Source of the DNA: Candidatus Aminicenantota bacterium | GTDB lineage: Bacteria > Acidobacteriota > Aminicenantia > Aminicenantales > Saccharicenantaceae | Direction of reading: 5' to 3' | Length of the DNA: 17,207 bases | NCBI GenBank assembly: GCA_026393955.1 | Contig: JAPKZE010000173.1 | Coordinates: 1 to 17,207, forward strand | In this document: piece by piece, positions 1-8,037 of the stretch | How the letters are laid out: each line of letters begins with the position of its first letter | Position numbering within the stretch: position 1 is the stretch's first letter | Notes under the pieces: model-generated | Told to the model about the DNA's origin: nothing | What the model saw: the letters and a program-made list of their open reading frames with translations, nothing else | The model's database searches: none | Position numbers and translations under genes: made by a program

Positions 1-52
1 TCTGGAGGAAAGCGAGCGCCAGGATGATCGCGGCCACGGCCAGGTATTTCAT
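1..52 (-). CDS. N-terminus of an exported protein (partial)
   Basis: This is the first 17 codons of a gene that runs off the left edge of the window. The minus strand reads MKYLAVAAIILALAFLQ from an ATG whose first base is at 52. A purine-rich Shine-Dalgarno site (GAGGGGAGG, 65-57) lies just upstream. One lysine followed by an unbroken hydrophobic stretch looks like the start of a Sec signal peptide or a membrane anchor. The start is 13 nt after the TAA of the gamma-glutamyltransferase-family gene, so the two are probably co-transcribed. Too little is visible to name a family. Confidence 0.6.
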   Translation of the reverse strand, partial: MKYLAVAAIILALAFLQ

Positions 53-65
53 CGGACCTCCCCTC

Positions 66-1919
66 TTACCAGGCGACGCCGTAATCCTCGCCGTAGTTGC
101 TGCTGCCGCCCCAGAACGTTCCGTGGACGCGGTCGAAGAAGATGGCGTTGATCGGGCCCGACGTGTATTTCTTGACCGCCAGGACATAGCCCATGGCCTT
201 GAGCTTGTCACGGACTTCGAGCGGGACCGATTCGTTGACGTCGAGCTTGCCCGGGAAGATCTTGTGGTCGGCGAAGGAGTCGTGCATCTGGTAGCTCGTG
301 ATGTTCGGCGCCTCGCAGGCCTGCTGGACGTTCAGACCGAATTCGACGACGTCGAGGAAGAACTGGAGCAGATTCTGATCCTGCGTATCGCCGCCCTGGA
401 CGGCGAAGGACAGGAAGGGCCGGCCGTCCTTCAGGGCCAATCCGGGGGTCAGCGTCGCCCGCGGCCGTTTCCCCGGGGCGATGACGTTGAACGGGTTCTG
501 CCGCTCGTCGAGGACGAAGCTCTGGGCCCTCTGGCTCATGCCCACGCCGGTCTTGCCGGCGATGACGCAGGGGATCCAGCCGCCGCTCGGCGTCACGGAG
601 ACGACCCAACCCTCCTTGTCGGCGGCCTGGATGGAGGTCGTTCCGGCGCGAAAGGAGGCCTCGACCTCGGCGGCCTGGGCCGCGTCCAGGGACGCGGCCT
701 CGCCGCGGCCCCAATCGAGCCAGCGGTCGAGATGGCCGAGATACGGATTGGTCTTGCCTTCGAAGGGATAGGGATCGCCGGGTTTGACGTCGGGGTCGTT
801 CCGGTCCGCGCGCATGAGCTTGATCCGCTCGCGGGCGTAGTCCTTCGACAGGAGCCCGAGGAGGGGCTCTTCCGGCGGGAAATAGGGATCGCCGTAGTAG
901 AAATCCCGGTCGGCGAAGGCCAGGTTCATGACCTGGTAGAGCGTATGGATGTAGGCGGCGCTGTTGAAGCCCAGGCCTTTGAGGTCCATTCTCTCGAGCA
1001 TGTTCAGAGCCTGGAGCATGACCGGACCCTGGACCCAACTCGTCAGCTTGAAGACCTCGATGCCTTTGTAATTGGTCGAGACCGGCTTCTCGAGATGGAC
1101 TTTCCAGGCGGCCAGGTCCTCCATCGTGATGAGTCCGCCCTGCTCCTTCGAGCCGCGAACGAACTCCCGGGCGATGTCGCCTTTGTAGAACCGGTCGTAG
1201 GCGGCCAGGATGGCCTCTTTCCGGGTCTTCCCCGCGGCCAGGGCCTGGCGTTCGGCCTCGATCAGCTTGGCCAGGGTCGCGGCCAGGTCGGGCTGACGGA
1301 AGATCTCTCCCGCACGAGGCGCTTCGGTCGCTTCCCCGGCGTGCGGCAGGAGGACGGCCCGCGAATAGGGCCAGGCCTTGATCCTGTCCTTGTCTTTCTC
1401 GATGCGGTCGGCCGTCTCCTTGTCCATGGGGTAGCCCTCGGCCATGCGCAGGGCCGGGGCGAGGACCTCGGCCAGGCTCATCGTGCCGAACTCGGCCAGC
1501 ATCGTCAGCAGCCCGCCCGGGGTCCCGGGCGTGACGGCCGAGAGCACCCCGTATTCGGGCGGGTAAGCGTAGCCCTTGCTCTTATAGAATTCGGCGGTCG
1601 CCCCGGTCGGCGCGACACCCAGGGCGTTCAGGGCGACCACCTGGCCCGTCTTGGGATTGTAGATCAGGGCCTGGGTCTCGCCGCCCCAGCTCAGGACATC
1701 ATGCATGGTGCAGACGGCGCCGAGCATGGCGCAGGCGGCATCGACGGCGTTCCCGCCCTTGGCGAAGATCATGGCCCCGGCCGTGGCCGCCAGGGGTTTG
1801 CCGGTGATGGCCACCCACTCCCGCCCGTGGAGGACCGGCTTCTCGGTCCGTTGGCCGAAGGCCCCGCCGGCCGAGATCCCGAGACACTAGACGAGGATCG
1901 CAAGGGAGATGGCTTTCAT
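66..1919 (-). CDS. ggt: Gamma-glutamyltransferase family protein, interrupted by an in-frame amber codon in the signal peptide
   Basis: GGT-family (Ntn-hydrolase) proteins transfer or hydrolyse gamma-glutamyl groups, typically of glutathione, in the periplasm; the proenzyme cleaves itself before a catalytic threonine. The uninterrupted part (582 residues from a GTG at 1814) shows the N-terminal KGGNAVDAA block, the self-cleavage region GTTSIQAADKEG (probable nucleophile T392 of that reading), PGKRPRATLTPG, and a late GGDTQDQ glycine loop. The natural start appears to be the ATG at 1919: a good Shine-Dalgarno site (AAGGAAAGG, 1936-1928) precedes it and it opens a signal peptide. That reading is MKAISLAILV, then TAG at 1889-1887, then CLGISAGGAFG and QRTEK in the same frame as the enzyme. 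Only this one codon breaks the gene. It is a fresh nonsense mutation, a sequencing error or, less likely, a readthrough site. Start at GTG 1814 would give a protein with no signal peptide. The exact substrate is uncertain. Confidence 0.85.
1887..1889 (-). other. In-frame TAG codon inside the signal peptide of the GGT-family gene
   Basis: The plus strand reads cta at 1887-1889, giving TAG on the coding strand as codon 11 counted from the ATG at 1919. The frame is open on both sides. The codons before and after it (AILV and CLGISAGG) together make a normal hydrophobic core. TTG, TCG or TGG would each give TAG by a single substitution. TAG also ends two other genes in this window (6240-6242 and 8018-8020), so it is an ordinary stop codon here. 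Confidence 0.85.
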
Positions 1920-1956
1920 CGGTCCGTCCTTTCCTTGGATATCCTCTCCGCGGCGC

Positions 1957-2871
1957 TCACCGGCCGGCCGGTTCGAGATCGTAGAACAGGCTGACCGAGA
2001 AGCCCCGGGGCGAACAGGCGAGCATCGGCGTGAAACGTCTCCGGCTGGCGTAGTCGCGGACGACCAGGCGGGCGACCAGGTGGCCGACGACGGCGCCGAC
2101 GAGAACGTCGGAGGACCAGTGCTTGTCGAGCGTCATTCGCGACAATCCCACCCCGGCAGCGAGCGAATAAGCCAGGACCGGGACCCAGACATGATGGCGG
2201 TACTGCAGAGAGACGACGGTCGCCAGGGCAAAGGCCGTGGCCGCATGCCCCGACGGAAAGGACCGGTTAGCCTCTCCGCCTCCACTAAAGTAGGCGGCCG
2301 GCCCGCCCCAATGGTCCTCGCCGTCGGCGACGTACGGGCGCTGCCGGCCGGCCACGATCTTGAGGACGTTGTCGACGAGCATGGCCTGGAGGATGGCGCT
2401 CGCCGCCAGGTAGCCCGTATCCCTGGCCCGGTCGTCCTTGAACAGCAGGCCCGCGCCGAAGAAGACCCCGGCCGTAGCGAAGCCCGCCACGCCCCCGAGC
2501 TGGGTGATGACCGGGCTCACATCTCCGACCCAGGCGTGCTGGTCCGCGTACGAGACGACCCCGTCACGGACGGCCTCGTCGCCGGCGATGAGGAAGGTCG
2601 TGCCGGCGGCCAGGGCGATGAGCGGGAAGACGTTCCTGTTTCTGATGCGGGCCGGCGACGTCCAGATCCGGCCGGTATCGCTGAGAAAATCGCGGCCGGC
2701 CTGCTTCAGGCTTTTCGGAAAAGTGTCGGCGGCGGCCCCTTCGGCCGCCGCTGTCGGGGCCTGCCCGGCGGACCCGGACGCGGCGACCGCCGGGACCACG
2801 TTCCCGAGGACGAAGAGAACGAGAAAAGCGGCTGTTCCGGCCGGGCGGGCGGTCCTGCGGATCGGACTCAT
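1957..2871 (-). CDS. PAP2-family (type 2 phosphatidic acid) phosphatase
   Basis: This 304-residue protein has all three motifs of the PAP2 / vanadium-haloperoxidase superfamily. They are KIVAGRQRP (K171 to P179), SFPSGH (204-209) and SRMTLDKHWSSD (S244, R245, H251, D255), which together form the phosphate pocket with a histidine nucleophile. Relatives dephosphorylate membrane lipids such as phosphatidate, undecaprenyl diphosphate or lipid-A intermediates on the periplasmic face. An arginine-containing N-terminus followed by a hydrophobic stretch (about 11-31) is a signal peptide or anchor. Further hydrophobic segments lie near 82-97, 125-144, 155-170, 210-222 and 229-243. It ends 37 nt before the ATG of the GGT-family gene and is probably the first gene of that unit. 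No Shine-Dalgarno site is close to the ATG, but TATAAT lies 7 nt upstream of it. The lipid substrate cannot be told from sequence. Confidence 0.9.
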   Translation of the reverse strand: MSPIRRTARPAGTAAFLVLFVLGNVVPAVAASGSAGQAPTAAAEGAAADTFPKSLKQAGRDFLSDTGRIWTSPARIRNRNVFPLIALAAGTTFLIAGDEAVRDGVVSYADQHAWVGDVSPVITQLGGVAGFATAGVFFGAGLLFKDDRARDTGYLAASAILQAMLVDNVLKIVAGRQRPYVADGEDHWGGPAAYFSGGGEANRSFPSGHAATAFALATVVSLQYRHHVWVPVLAYSLAAGVGLSRMTLDKHWSSDVLVGAVVGHLVARLVVRDYASRRRFTPMLACSPRGFSVSLFYDLEPAGR

Positions 2872-2878
2872 CGGGCCG

Positions 2879-2884
2879 ATTATA
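2879..2884 (-). promoter_or_regulatory. Candidate -10 element (TATAAT) of the PAP2 gene
   Basis: The minus strand reads TATAAT at 2884-2879, a perfect -10 hexamer with only 7 nt between it and the ATG at 2871. Transcription would start at or next to the initiation codon and give a leaderless message. That agrees with the missing Shine-Dalgarno site, which the other genes in this window have. No convincing -35 box is seen at 16-18 bp spacing. Confidence 0.45.
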
Positions 2885-2921
2885 CATCATCTTCCTGCCG
2901 TTCTCTCCACACTTCTGTCTG

Positions 2922-2930
2922 TGCTATAAT
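2922..2930 (+). promoter_or_regulatory. Extended -10 promoter of the flavin dehydrogenase operon
   Basis: TGCTATAAT is a perfect extended -10 element (TG, one base, TATAAT). Transcription would start near 2937, giving a leader of about 44 nt before the ATG at 2981, which has a purine-rich ribosome site (GAGGAGAAGGA, 2964-2974). The -35 region shows no consensus match, which is usual for extended -10 promoters. It is divergent from the PAP2 promoter about 40 bp away. Confidence 0.6.
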
Positions 2931-2980
2931 GACCGCCTTTGCCAGGCCGCCGGGCGAAGACATGAGGAGAAGGACCGTCC

Positions 2981-5095
2981 ATGTACCGCATTGAGCAGCA
3001 CCCGATCCTGCCGATCCCTCCCCGATCCAAGGTCTCCTTCACCTGGAAGGGGCGCGCCCTGGAAGCCTTCGAGGGAGAAACCCTGTCGTCCGCCCTTTTC
3101 GCCTCCGGCGTCCGGGTCTTCGGACACCACGCCAAGGACGGTGCGGCCCAGGGCATCTTCTGCGCCAACGGCCAATGCGCCCAGTGCCTGGTCCTGGCCG
3201 ACGGCGTTCCCGTGAAGTCCTGCATGGAGCTTGTCCGCCCCGGCGTCCGCGTCGAGCCCGTCGAGGGGCTGCCCGAGCTCCCTCCCGTCGGCCCCGGCGC
3301 CGCCGGCCTTGGGGAGGCCCGCCCCATCGAGACCGTCCGCGTGCCCGTCCTGATCATTGGCGGCGGGCCGGCCGGGCTTTCGGCCGCGATCGAGCTCGGC
3401 CGGCGCGGCATCGAAACCCTTCTCGTCGACGACAAGCACCGGCTCGGCGGCAAGCTGGTCCTGCAGACCCACCGGTTCTTCGGCTCCATCAACGCGGTCT
3501 ACGCCGGCACCCGGGGCATCGACATCGCCACCCGTTTGGAGAACGAGGTCCGCTCGTTCCCCGGCGTCCGGGTCTGGCTCCAGACGACGGTCCTGGCCGT
3601 CTACAGCGACGGGAAGGTCGGCCTTCTCGTCGAGGGCCGGAAATATGTTCTCGTCGAGCCCGGGATCCTGCTGGTGACGTCCGGCGCGCGGGAAAAGAAC
3701 CTGGCCTTTCCCGGCAATACTCTGCCCGGCGTCTACGGCGCCGGCGCCTTCCAGACGCTCGTCAACCGGGACCTGGTCAAGCCGACCGGCCGGCTGTTCA
3801 TCGTCGGCGGCGGCAACGTCGGCCTCATTGCCGGCTATCACGCCCTCCAAGCCGGCATCGCTGTCGTCGGGTTGGTCGAGGTCATGGCCGAATGCGGCGG
3901 ATACAAGGTCCACCGGGACAAGCTGGCCCGGCTGGGCGTTCCGGTGTATACGTCCCACACGGTCGTCAGCGCCAACGGCACGGACGCCGTCGAGTCGGTC
4001 ACGATCGCCCGCGTCGACGAAAAGTTCCGGCCGATCGAGGGCTCCGAGCGGTCCTTCGACTGCGACACCCTTCTCATCGCCGTCGGCCTCGATCCCGTCA
4101 ACGAGTTCACGGAGAAGGCCCGCGAGTTCGGGCTGCCGGCCTTCGCGGCCGGCGACGCCGAGGAGATCGCCGAAGCCTCGGCGGCCATTTTTTCCGGGAA
4201 GATCCGGGGCCTCGAAGTGGCCCGGGCCCTCGGCTGCGACGTCGGCGAGATATCGCCGGACTGGTACCGGACGGCGGACATCCTCAAGTCGCGGCCGGGC
4301 GCGACCGTTCCCGAGCGGACGCCGGGCCCGGAGAGCGGGGTCTTCCCGGTCCTCCACTGCAATCAGGAGATCCCCTGCGACCCCTGCACGGGCGTCTGCC
4401 CGAACGACCTCATCGAGATCGACGAGAGCGACATCCGGCTCCTGCCGTCGTTCGTCGCCGAGAAGGCCGGGAAGGGCTGCACCGGCTGCGAGAAGTGCGT
4501 GGCCATCTGCCCGGGCCTGGCCATCACCCTCGTCGACTACCGCAAGGACGCGGACTTTCCGACCGTGGCCATCCCCTTCGAGTTCCTCAAGGACACCCTG
4601 AAGCCCGGGGACCGCGTCGTCGTCGAGGACACCGAAGGCAACGCCCTGGGCCGGGTCGAGGTCGGCGCGGTCAAGTCCCTCAAGGCCAACGACCGCACGG
4701 TCCTCGTCAAGGTCCGGGCGCCCCGCGAGTACGCCAAGAGGATCGCCGGCATCCGGATCCAGCCCCCCGAGACGGCCGCGCCCCTCGACCGCTACGTCGA
4801 GCGGACGGCCGACGACACGATCATCTGCCGCTGCGAGCGGGTCACCGCCGGCGAGATCCGCAAGCTCATCCGGGAGGGCCTGCGGGACATCAGCGAGATC
4901 AAGGCCATCACGCGGACGAGCATGGGCTCGTGCGGCGCCAAGACGTGCACGCCCCTCGTCCACCGGCTTTTCCGGGAGGAGGGTGTGCCCGACGCCGAGG
5001 TCGTCGACCAGCCGAAGCGCCCCCTCTTCATCGAGGTCCCGCTGGGGATCTTCGCCGGCCTGGAGGGGAAGGACGAAGGCCATGACCGCGAATAA
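2981..5095 (+). CDS. Flavin dehydrogenase alpha subunit: 2Fe-2S, FAD/NAD oxidoreductase, two 4Fe-4S and BFD-type domains
   Basis: This 704-residue protein is likely the electron-transfer subunit of an amino-acid or amine dehydrogenase complex related to HcnAB, the sarcosine oxidase alpha subunit and archaeal dye-linked proline dehydrogenase. Domain order: a 2Fe-2S site with cysteines 61, 66, 69 and 81; an FAD-binding fold with GGGPAG at 127-132; a second dinucleotide fold with GGGNVG at 276-281; a ferredoxin-like part with cysteines 460, 466, 469, 473 and the classic set 500, 503, 506, 510; a region of about 80 residues of unknown role; and a BFD-like 2Fe-2S site with cysteines 617, 619, 651 and 656. 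It could carry four Fe-S clusters and FAD. Most relatives I know are split or lack the 4Fe-4S part. It is cytoplasmic, with no signal peptide. It overlaps the beta-subunit gene by 14 nt. The electron acceptor is unknown. Confidence 0.88.
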   Translation: MYRIEQHPILPIPPRSKVSFTWKGRALEAFEGETLSSALFASGVRVFGHHAKDGAAQGIFCANGQCAQCLVLADGVPVKSCMELVRPGVRVEPVEGLPELPPVGPGAAGLGEARPIETVRVPVLIIGGGPAGLSAAIELGRRGIETLLVDDKHRLGGKLVLQTHRFFGSINAVYAGTRGIDIATRLENEVRSFPGVRVWLQTTVLAVYSDGKVGLLVEGRKYVLVEPGILLVTSGAREKNLAFPGNTLPGVYGAGAFQTLVNRDLVKPTGRLFIVGGGNVGLIAGYHALQAGIAVVGLVEVMAECGGYKVHRDKLARLGVPVYTSHTVVSANGTDAVESVTIARVDEKFRPIEGSERSFDCDTLLIAVGLDPVNEFTEKAREFGLPAFAAGDAEEIAEASAAIFSGKIRGLEVARALGCDVGEISPDWYRTADILKSRPGATVPERTPGPESGVFPVLHCNQEIPCDPCTGVCPNDLIEIDESDIRLLPSFVAEKAGKGCTGCEKCVAICPGLAITLVDYRKDADFPTVAIPFEFLKDTLKPGDRVVVEDTEGNALGRVEVGAVKSLKANDRTVLVKVRAPREYAKRIAGIRIQPPETAAPLDRYVERTADDTIICRCERVTAGEIRKLIREGLRDISEIKAITRTSMGSCGAKTCTPLVHRLFREEGVPDAEVVDQPKRPLFIEVPLGIFAGLEGKDEGHDRE

Positions 5096-6242
5096 GAGCT
5101 TCGACGTCATTGTCGTCGGGGCCGGGAGCGTCGGTGCGCCCGCGGCCCTGGCCCTGGCCGAGGCCGGCCTCGAGGTCCTCGTCGTCGATCAGTGCCCGAG
5201 CGTCGGGCAGGGGTCGAACAAGCGGGCCATCGGCGGCCTCCGGGCCACCCATTCCGACCCGGCCAAGATCCGCATCTGCCTCCGCAGCCTGGAGATCTTC
5301 TCGACCTGGAAGGAGCGCCACGGAGACGACGTCGAGTGGCACAAGGGGGGCTACAGCTACGTCGCCTACCGGCCCGAAGAGGAGCGGACGCTCAAGGATC
5401 TCCTGACCGGGCAGAAAGCGGCCGGCCTCAACATCGATTGGCATGAGGCCCCGTCGTTCCTGCAGATCATCCCCGACCTCAACCCCGAAGGGCTTATCGG
5501 CGGGACGTTCTCGCCGGAAGACGGGAACGCCTCTCCCCTGCTCGCCATCCACGCGTTCTACCGCAGGGCCAAGACCCTGGGCGCCCGCTTCTTCTTCAAC
5601 GAACGGGTGACCGGTCTCGTGGTGTCCGGCGGCCGGGTCGCCGGGGTGCGCACCGACAAAGGCGAATACGGCGCGCCCGTCGTGATCAACGCGGCCGGCC
5701 CCTGGGGCGCCGAGGTCGCGGCCATGGCGGGGATCGACGTCCCCGTCCGGCCGGATTCCCACGAAGCCGCCGTGACGGAGGCCGTGGCCCGCTTCCTCGG
5801 GCCCATGGTCGTCGACATCCGCCCCGTGGCCGGATCGGCCAACTATTACTTCTACCAGCACGCCACGGGCCAGGTCATCTTTTGCATCACGCCCAGCCCC
5901 AGCCTCTGGGGTATGGACGTCCGGGAGACGAGCTCGTTCCTGCCCATGGTCGCCAGCCGCATGGTCGACCTTATCCCCCGGCTCAGGAACCTGCGCGTCC
6001 GGAGAACCTGGCGCGGCCTTTACCCCATGACCCCGGACGGCTTCCCGATCGTCGGCTGGGCCCGCGAGCTCGAGGGCTACATGCTGGCCGTCGGCATGTG
6101 CGGCCAGGGCTTCATGCTCGGGCCCGGCCTGGGCGAGCTCATCGGCCGCATGATCCAGGGGAAGACCAGCGAAGACGACCGCGAGACGCTGACGTACCTC
6201 AGCCCCTATCGTGAGTTCAAGGGTCAGGAGAAGCTGAAGTAG
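5082..6242 (+). CDS. FAD-dependent DAO-family dehydrogenase, beta (catalytic) subunit
   Basis: This 386-residue protein belongs to the D-amino-acid oxidase family (glycine oxidase, sarcosine oxidase beta, HcnC, proline dehydrogenase beta). The FAD-binding motif GAGSVG is at 13-18, followed by the acidic strand end LVVDQ. Later family features are a NAAGPW segment (203-208), TPDGFPIVG (317-325) and a C-terminal glycine-rich GQGFMLGPGLG (341-351) that closes the FAD site. The ATG at 5082 is chosen over an upstream GTG because a strong ribosome site (GGAGGGGAAGGA, 5062-5073) precedes it and the FAD fold begins right after it. The start lies inside the last codons of the alpha subunit, so the two are translationally coupled and probably form one complex. 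The substrate is likely a secondary amine or an amino acid such as proline, hydroxyproline, sarcosine or glycine; the sequence does not decide which. It ends with TAG. Confidence 0.9.
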   Translation: MTANKSFDVIVVGAGSVGAPAALALAEAGLEVLVVDQCPSVGQGSNKRAIGGLRATHSDPAKIRICLRSLEIFSTWKERHGDDVEWHKGGYSYVAYRPEEERTLKDLLTGQKAAGLNIDWHEAPSFLQIIPDLNPEGLIGGTFSPEDGNASPLLAIHAFYRRAKTLGARFFFNERVTGLVVSGGRVAGVRTDKGEYGAPVVINAAGPWGAEVAAMAGIDVPVRPDSHEAAVTEAVARFLGPMVVDIRPVAGSANYYFYQHATGQVIFCITPSPSLWGMDVRETSSFLPMVASRMVDLIPRLRNLRVRRTWRGLYPMTPDGFPIVGWARELEGYMLAVGMCGQGFMLGPGLGELIGRMIQGKTSEDDRETLTYLSPYREFKGQEKLK

Positions 6243-6253
6243 GCCTCAGGCCT
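6241..6253. terminator. Short hairpin between convergent genes
   Basis: AGGCC, a 3-nt loop and GGCCT form a 5-bp inverted repeat in the 20-nt gap between the ends of the beta-subunit gene and the ABC ATPase gene. It has no clear T tract on either side. It could act as a weak bidirectional terminator but is too short for confidence. Confidence 0.25.
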
Positions 6254-6262
6254 TCCGACGCA

Positions 6263-7021
6263 TCAGCGCACCAGGACCCGCCGGCCGGCCACGTCGACGA
6301 TGCCGATGTCGACGTCGTAGACGGCCCGCAGGAGGGCCTCGTCGAGAATGTCGTCCGGCGGACCCGCGGCCACGACGGCACCCGCCTTCATGAAGACCAT
6401 GGCGTCGGCGAATTTCATGGCCATGTCCAGGGCATGGAGCGTCACGATGACGGTCGCCGCCCTTTCGACGGCCAGGCGCCGGATGAGGGCCATGACCTCG
6501 GTCTCGTGCCGGGGATCGAGGAAGGTCGTCGGCTCGTCGAGCAGCAGGACCGACGGCCTCTGGGCCAGCGTCCGGGCGATGAGCACGAGCCGTCTTTCGC
6601 CGGAGCTCAGCTCGAAGAACGGACGGCGCTCGAGATCGGCCAGCCCGACGTACTGCAGGGCCTCCCGGGCCGCTTCGACGTCGAGCGCCGCGGGCGAGGA
6701 AAAGCGGGGGATGAACGCGGCCCGGCCGGTCAGGACGAAATCGAGGACGGCGTAGTTGAACATGTACGTCGGCTCCTGGGGGACATAGCCGACGAGGCGG
6801 GCCCGCTCCCGCCCGCCGAGCCGGGCCAGGTCCCGGCCGTCGACGAACGTCCCGCCCCGCTCAGGGGTAAGGATCCCGGCCAGGCATTTGAGCAGCGTCG
6901 ACTTGCCCGCCCCGTTCGGCCCGACGACCGCCGTGACCTGCGAGCCGGGGAACACGAGCTCGTCGATCTCCAGCCTGAAGCCCCCGTAGGAAAAGACCAG
7001 ACCGGCGACACGGGCCTTCAC
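6263..7021 (-). CDS. ABC transporter ATP-binding protein, FecE/BtuD type
   Basis: This is the 252-residue ATPase of an importer for an iron chelate, cobalamin or a similar ligand. It shows Walker A GPNGAGKST (34-42), the Q-loop glutamine 82, signature LSSGE (138-142), Walker B VLLLDEPT (158-165), a D-loop at LDP (168-170) and the switch histidine 196. It acts on the cytoplasmic face with the FecCD-type permease encoded just upstream. The start codon is GTG and overlaps the permease TGA by 4 nt (GTGA, 7021-7018); a GGGGAAGG ribosome site lies within the permease gene. It is the last gene of the five-gene unit. The ligand cannot be assigned from the ATPase. Confidence 0.93.
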   Translation of the reverse strand: MKARVAGLVFSYGGFRLEIDELVFPGSQVTAVVGPNGAGKSTLLKCLAGILTPERGGTFVDGRDLARLGGRERARLVGYVPQEPTYMFNYAVLDFVLTGRAAFIPRFSSPAALDVEAAREALQYVGLADLERRPFFELSSGERRLVLIARTLAQRPSVLLLDEPTTFLDPRHETEVMALIRRLAVERAATVIVTLHALDMAMKFADAMVFMKAGAVVAAGPPDDILDEALLRAVYDVDIGIVDVAGRRVLVR

Positions 7022-8037
7022 AGCCAGACCTTCCCCGACCGCTTCAGGAGGACGATGAAGAAGGGGATGCCGACGACGCTGGTCAGGATGCCGATGGGGA
7101 TCTCGAAGGCGAAGGCGCTCCGGGCGATATCGTCGGCGAGCAGGAGGAGCGACGCGCCGAAGGCGGCCGAAAGCGGGATGACCTTGCGGTTGTCCGGCCC
7201 CACGGCCATGCGGACGAGATGGGGCACGATGAGACCGATCCAGCTGATGACCCCGGTGACGGCTGTGGCCGCAGCCGTGGTGAGCGCCGCCAGGATGATG
7301 ACGAGGACCTTCTCCCGCCGGACATCGATGCCCAGGGTCCGGGCCTCATCCTCTCCGAGCGACAGGACGTTCAGCCGCCAGCGCAGACCGATCAGGGCCG
7401 CGACGCCGAGGCCGATCAGGGGCAGGCTGATCGCCAGATCGGTCCAGGTGGCCTGGCCGAGACTGCCCATGAGCCAGAAGATGAGGGCCTGCAAGGCGTA
7501 CGGGTTGGCGAAGAACTCGACCAGCGAGAGGAGGGCCTGGAAGAGCGCCGAGACGATGACCCCGCTGAGCAGGATGGTCACGACCTGGGAGGCCGCCCGT
7601 CCGGCGACGAAGAGAACGGCCAGGACGGCGGCCACGGCGAAGACGAAGGCCGCGGCTTGGGCCGGGACCTTGGCGCCAAGGAAGACGAGCGACAGGGCCG
7701 CGCCGAAGGCCGCCCCGTACGAGATGCCCAAGCTGAATTCGAAGACCAGAGGATTCCTGAACAGGGCCTGGAGAGACGCTCCGGATACGGCCAGGGCGGC
7801 CCCGGCGAAGAGGGCCAGCAGCAGGCGGGGCAGGCGGATCCGGATGAGGACGTCCGCGGCCGGAGAGGACTCGCCGCCGCCCGCGGAAAAGACGGCCCGG
7901 GTCAGAATGGGCAGGACGTCCTTCGGCGGAATGCGGTACGTCCCGAGGTTCAGGGAGAGGACGAACAGGAGGAGGGGCAGGACGATCGCCAATACGGTGA
8001 TCGCCGTCGTCCGCGTTCTATTTCGGGATCCACTCAT
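7018..8037 (-). CDS. FecCD-family ABC transporter permease
   Basis: This 339-residue, very hydrophobic protein is the membrane part of an iron-chelate/cobalamin-type importer. Family landmarks are RLPRLLLALFAGAALAVSGA continuing into LQALFRNPL (69-97), the cytoplasmic coupling region LGEDEARTLGID (227-238), GVISWIGLIVPHLVRM (262-277) and a final segment PIGILTSVVGIPFFIVLL (314-331). About ten transmembrane helices are expected. Its length is normal for the family. The ATG at 8037 lies 20 nt inside the end of the binding-protein gene, with a GAGGTG ribosome site just upstream. It overlaps the ATPase gene by 4 nt. It probably works as a dimer with two ATPase copies. Confidence 0.94.
   Translation of the reverse strand: MSGSRNRTRTTAITVLAIVLPLLLFVLSLNLGTYRIPPKDVLPILTRAVFSAGGGESSPAADVLIRIRLPRLLLALFAGAALAVSGASLQALFRNPLVFEFSLGISYGAAFGAALSLVFLGAKVPAQAAAFVFAVAAVLAVLFVAGRAASQVVTILLSGVIVSALFQALLSLVEFFANPYALQALIFWLMGSLGQATWTDLAISLPLIGLGVAALIGLRWRLNVLSLGEDEARTLGIDVRREKVLVIILAALTTAAATAVTGVISWIGLIVPHLVRMAVGPDNRKVIPLSAAFGASLLLLADDIARSAFAFEIPIGILTSVVGIPFFIVLLKRSGKVWL

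Noticed and set aside
1887..1889. TAG recoded as an amino acid (for example pyrrolysine)
   Set aside because: TAG ends the beta-subunit and binding-protein genes at natural C-termini, and the codon lies in a signal peptide, not in a catalytic site.
24..1994. Long plus-strand reading frame opposite the GGT-family and PAP2 genes
   Set aside because: It has no family resemblance and is rich in Arg, Gly, Asp and Glu as expected for the antisense of GC-rich coding DNA; the minus-strand proteins carry clear motifs.
2924..5110. Long minus-strand frame opposite the flavin dehydrogenase alpha subunit
   Set aside because: It is an antisense shadow; the plus strand has Fe-S and FAD motifs, a ribosome site and a promoter.
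2981..6242. Hydrogen cyanide synthase (hcnABC)
   Set aside because: The alpha chain has additional 4Fe-4S and BFD parts and the genes are arranged as two, not three; the wider amine/amino-acid dehydrogenase family is the safer call.
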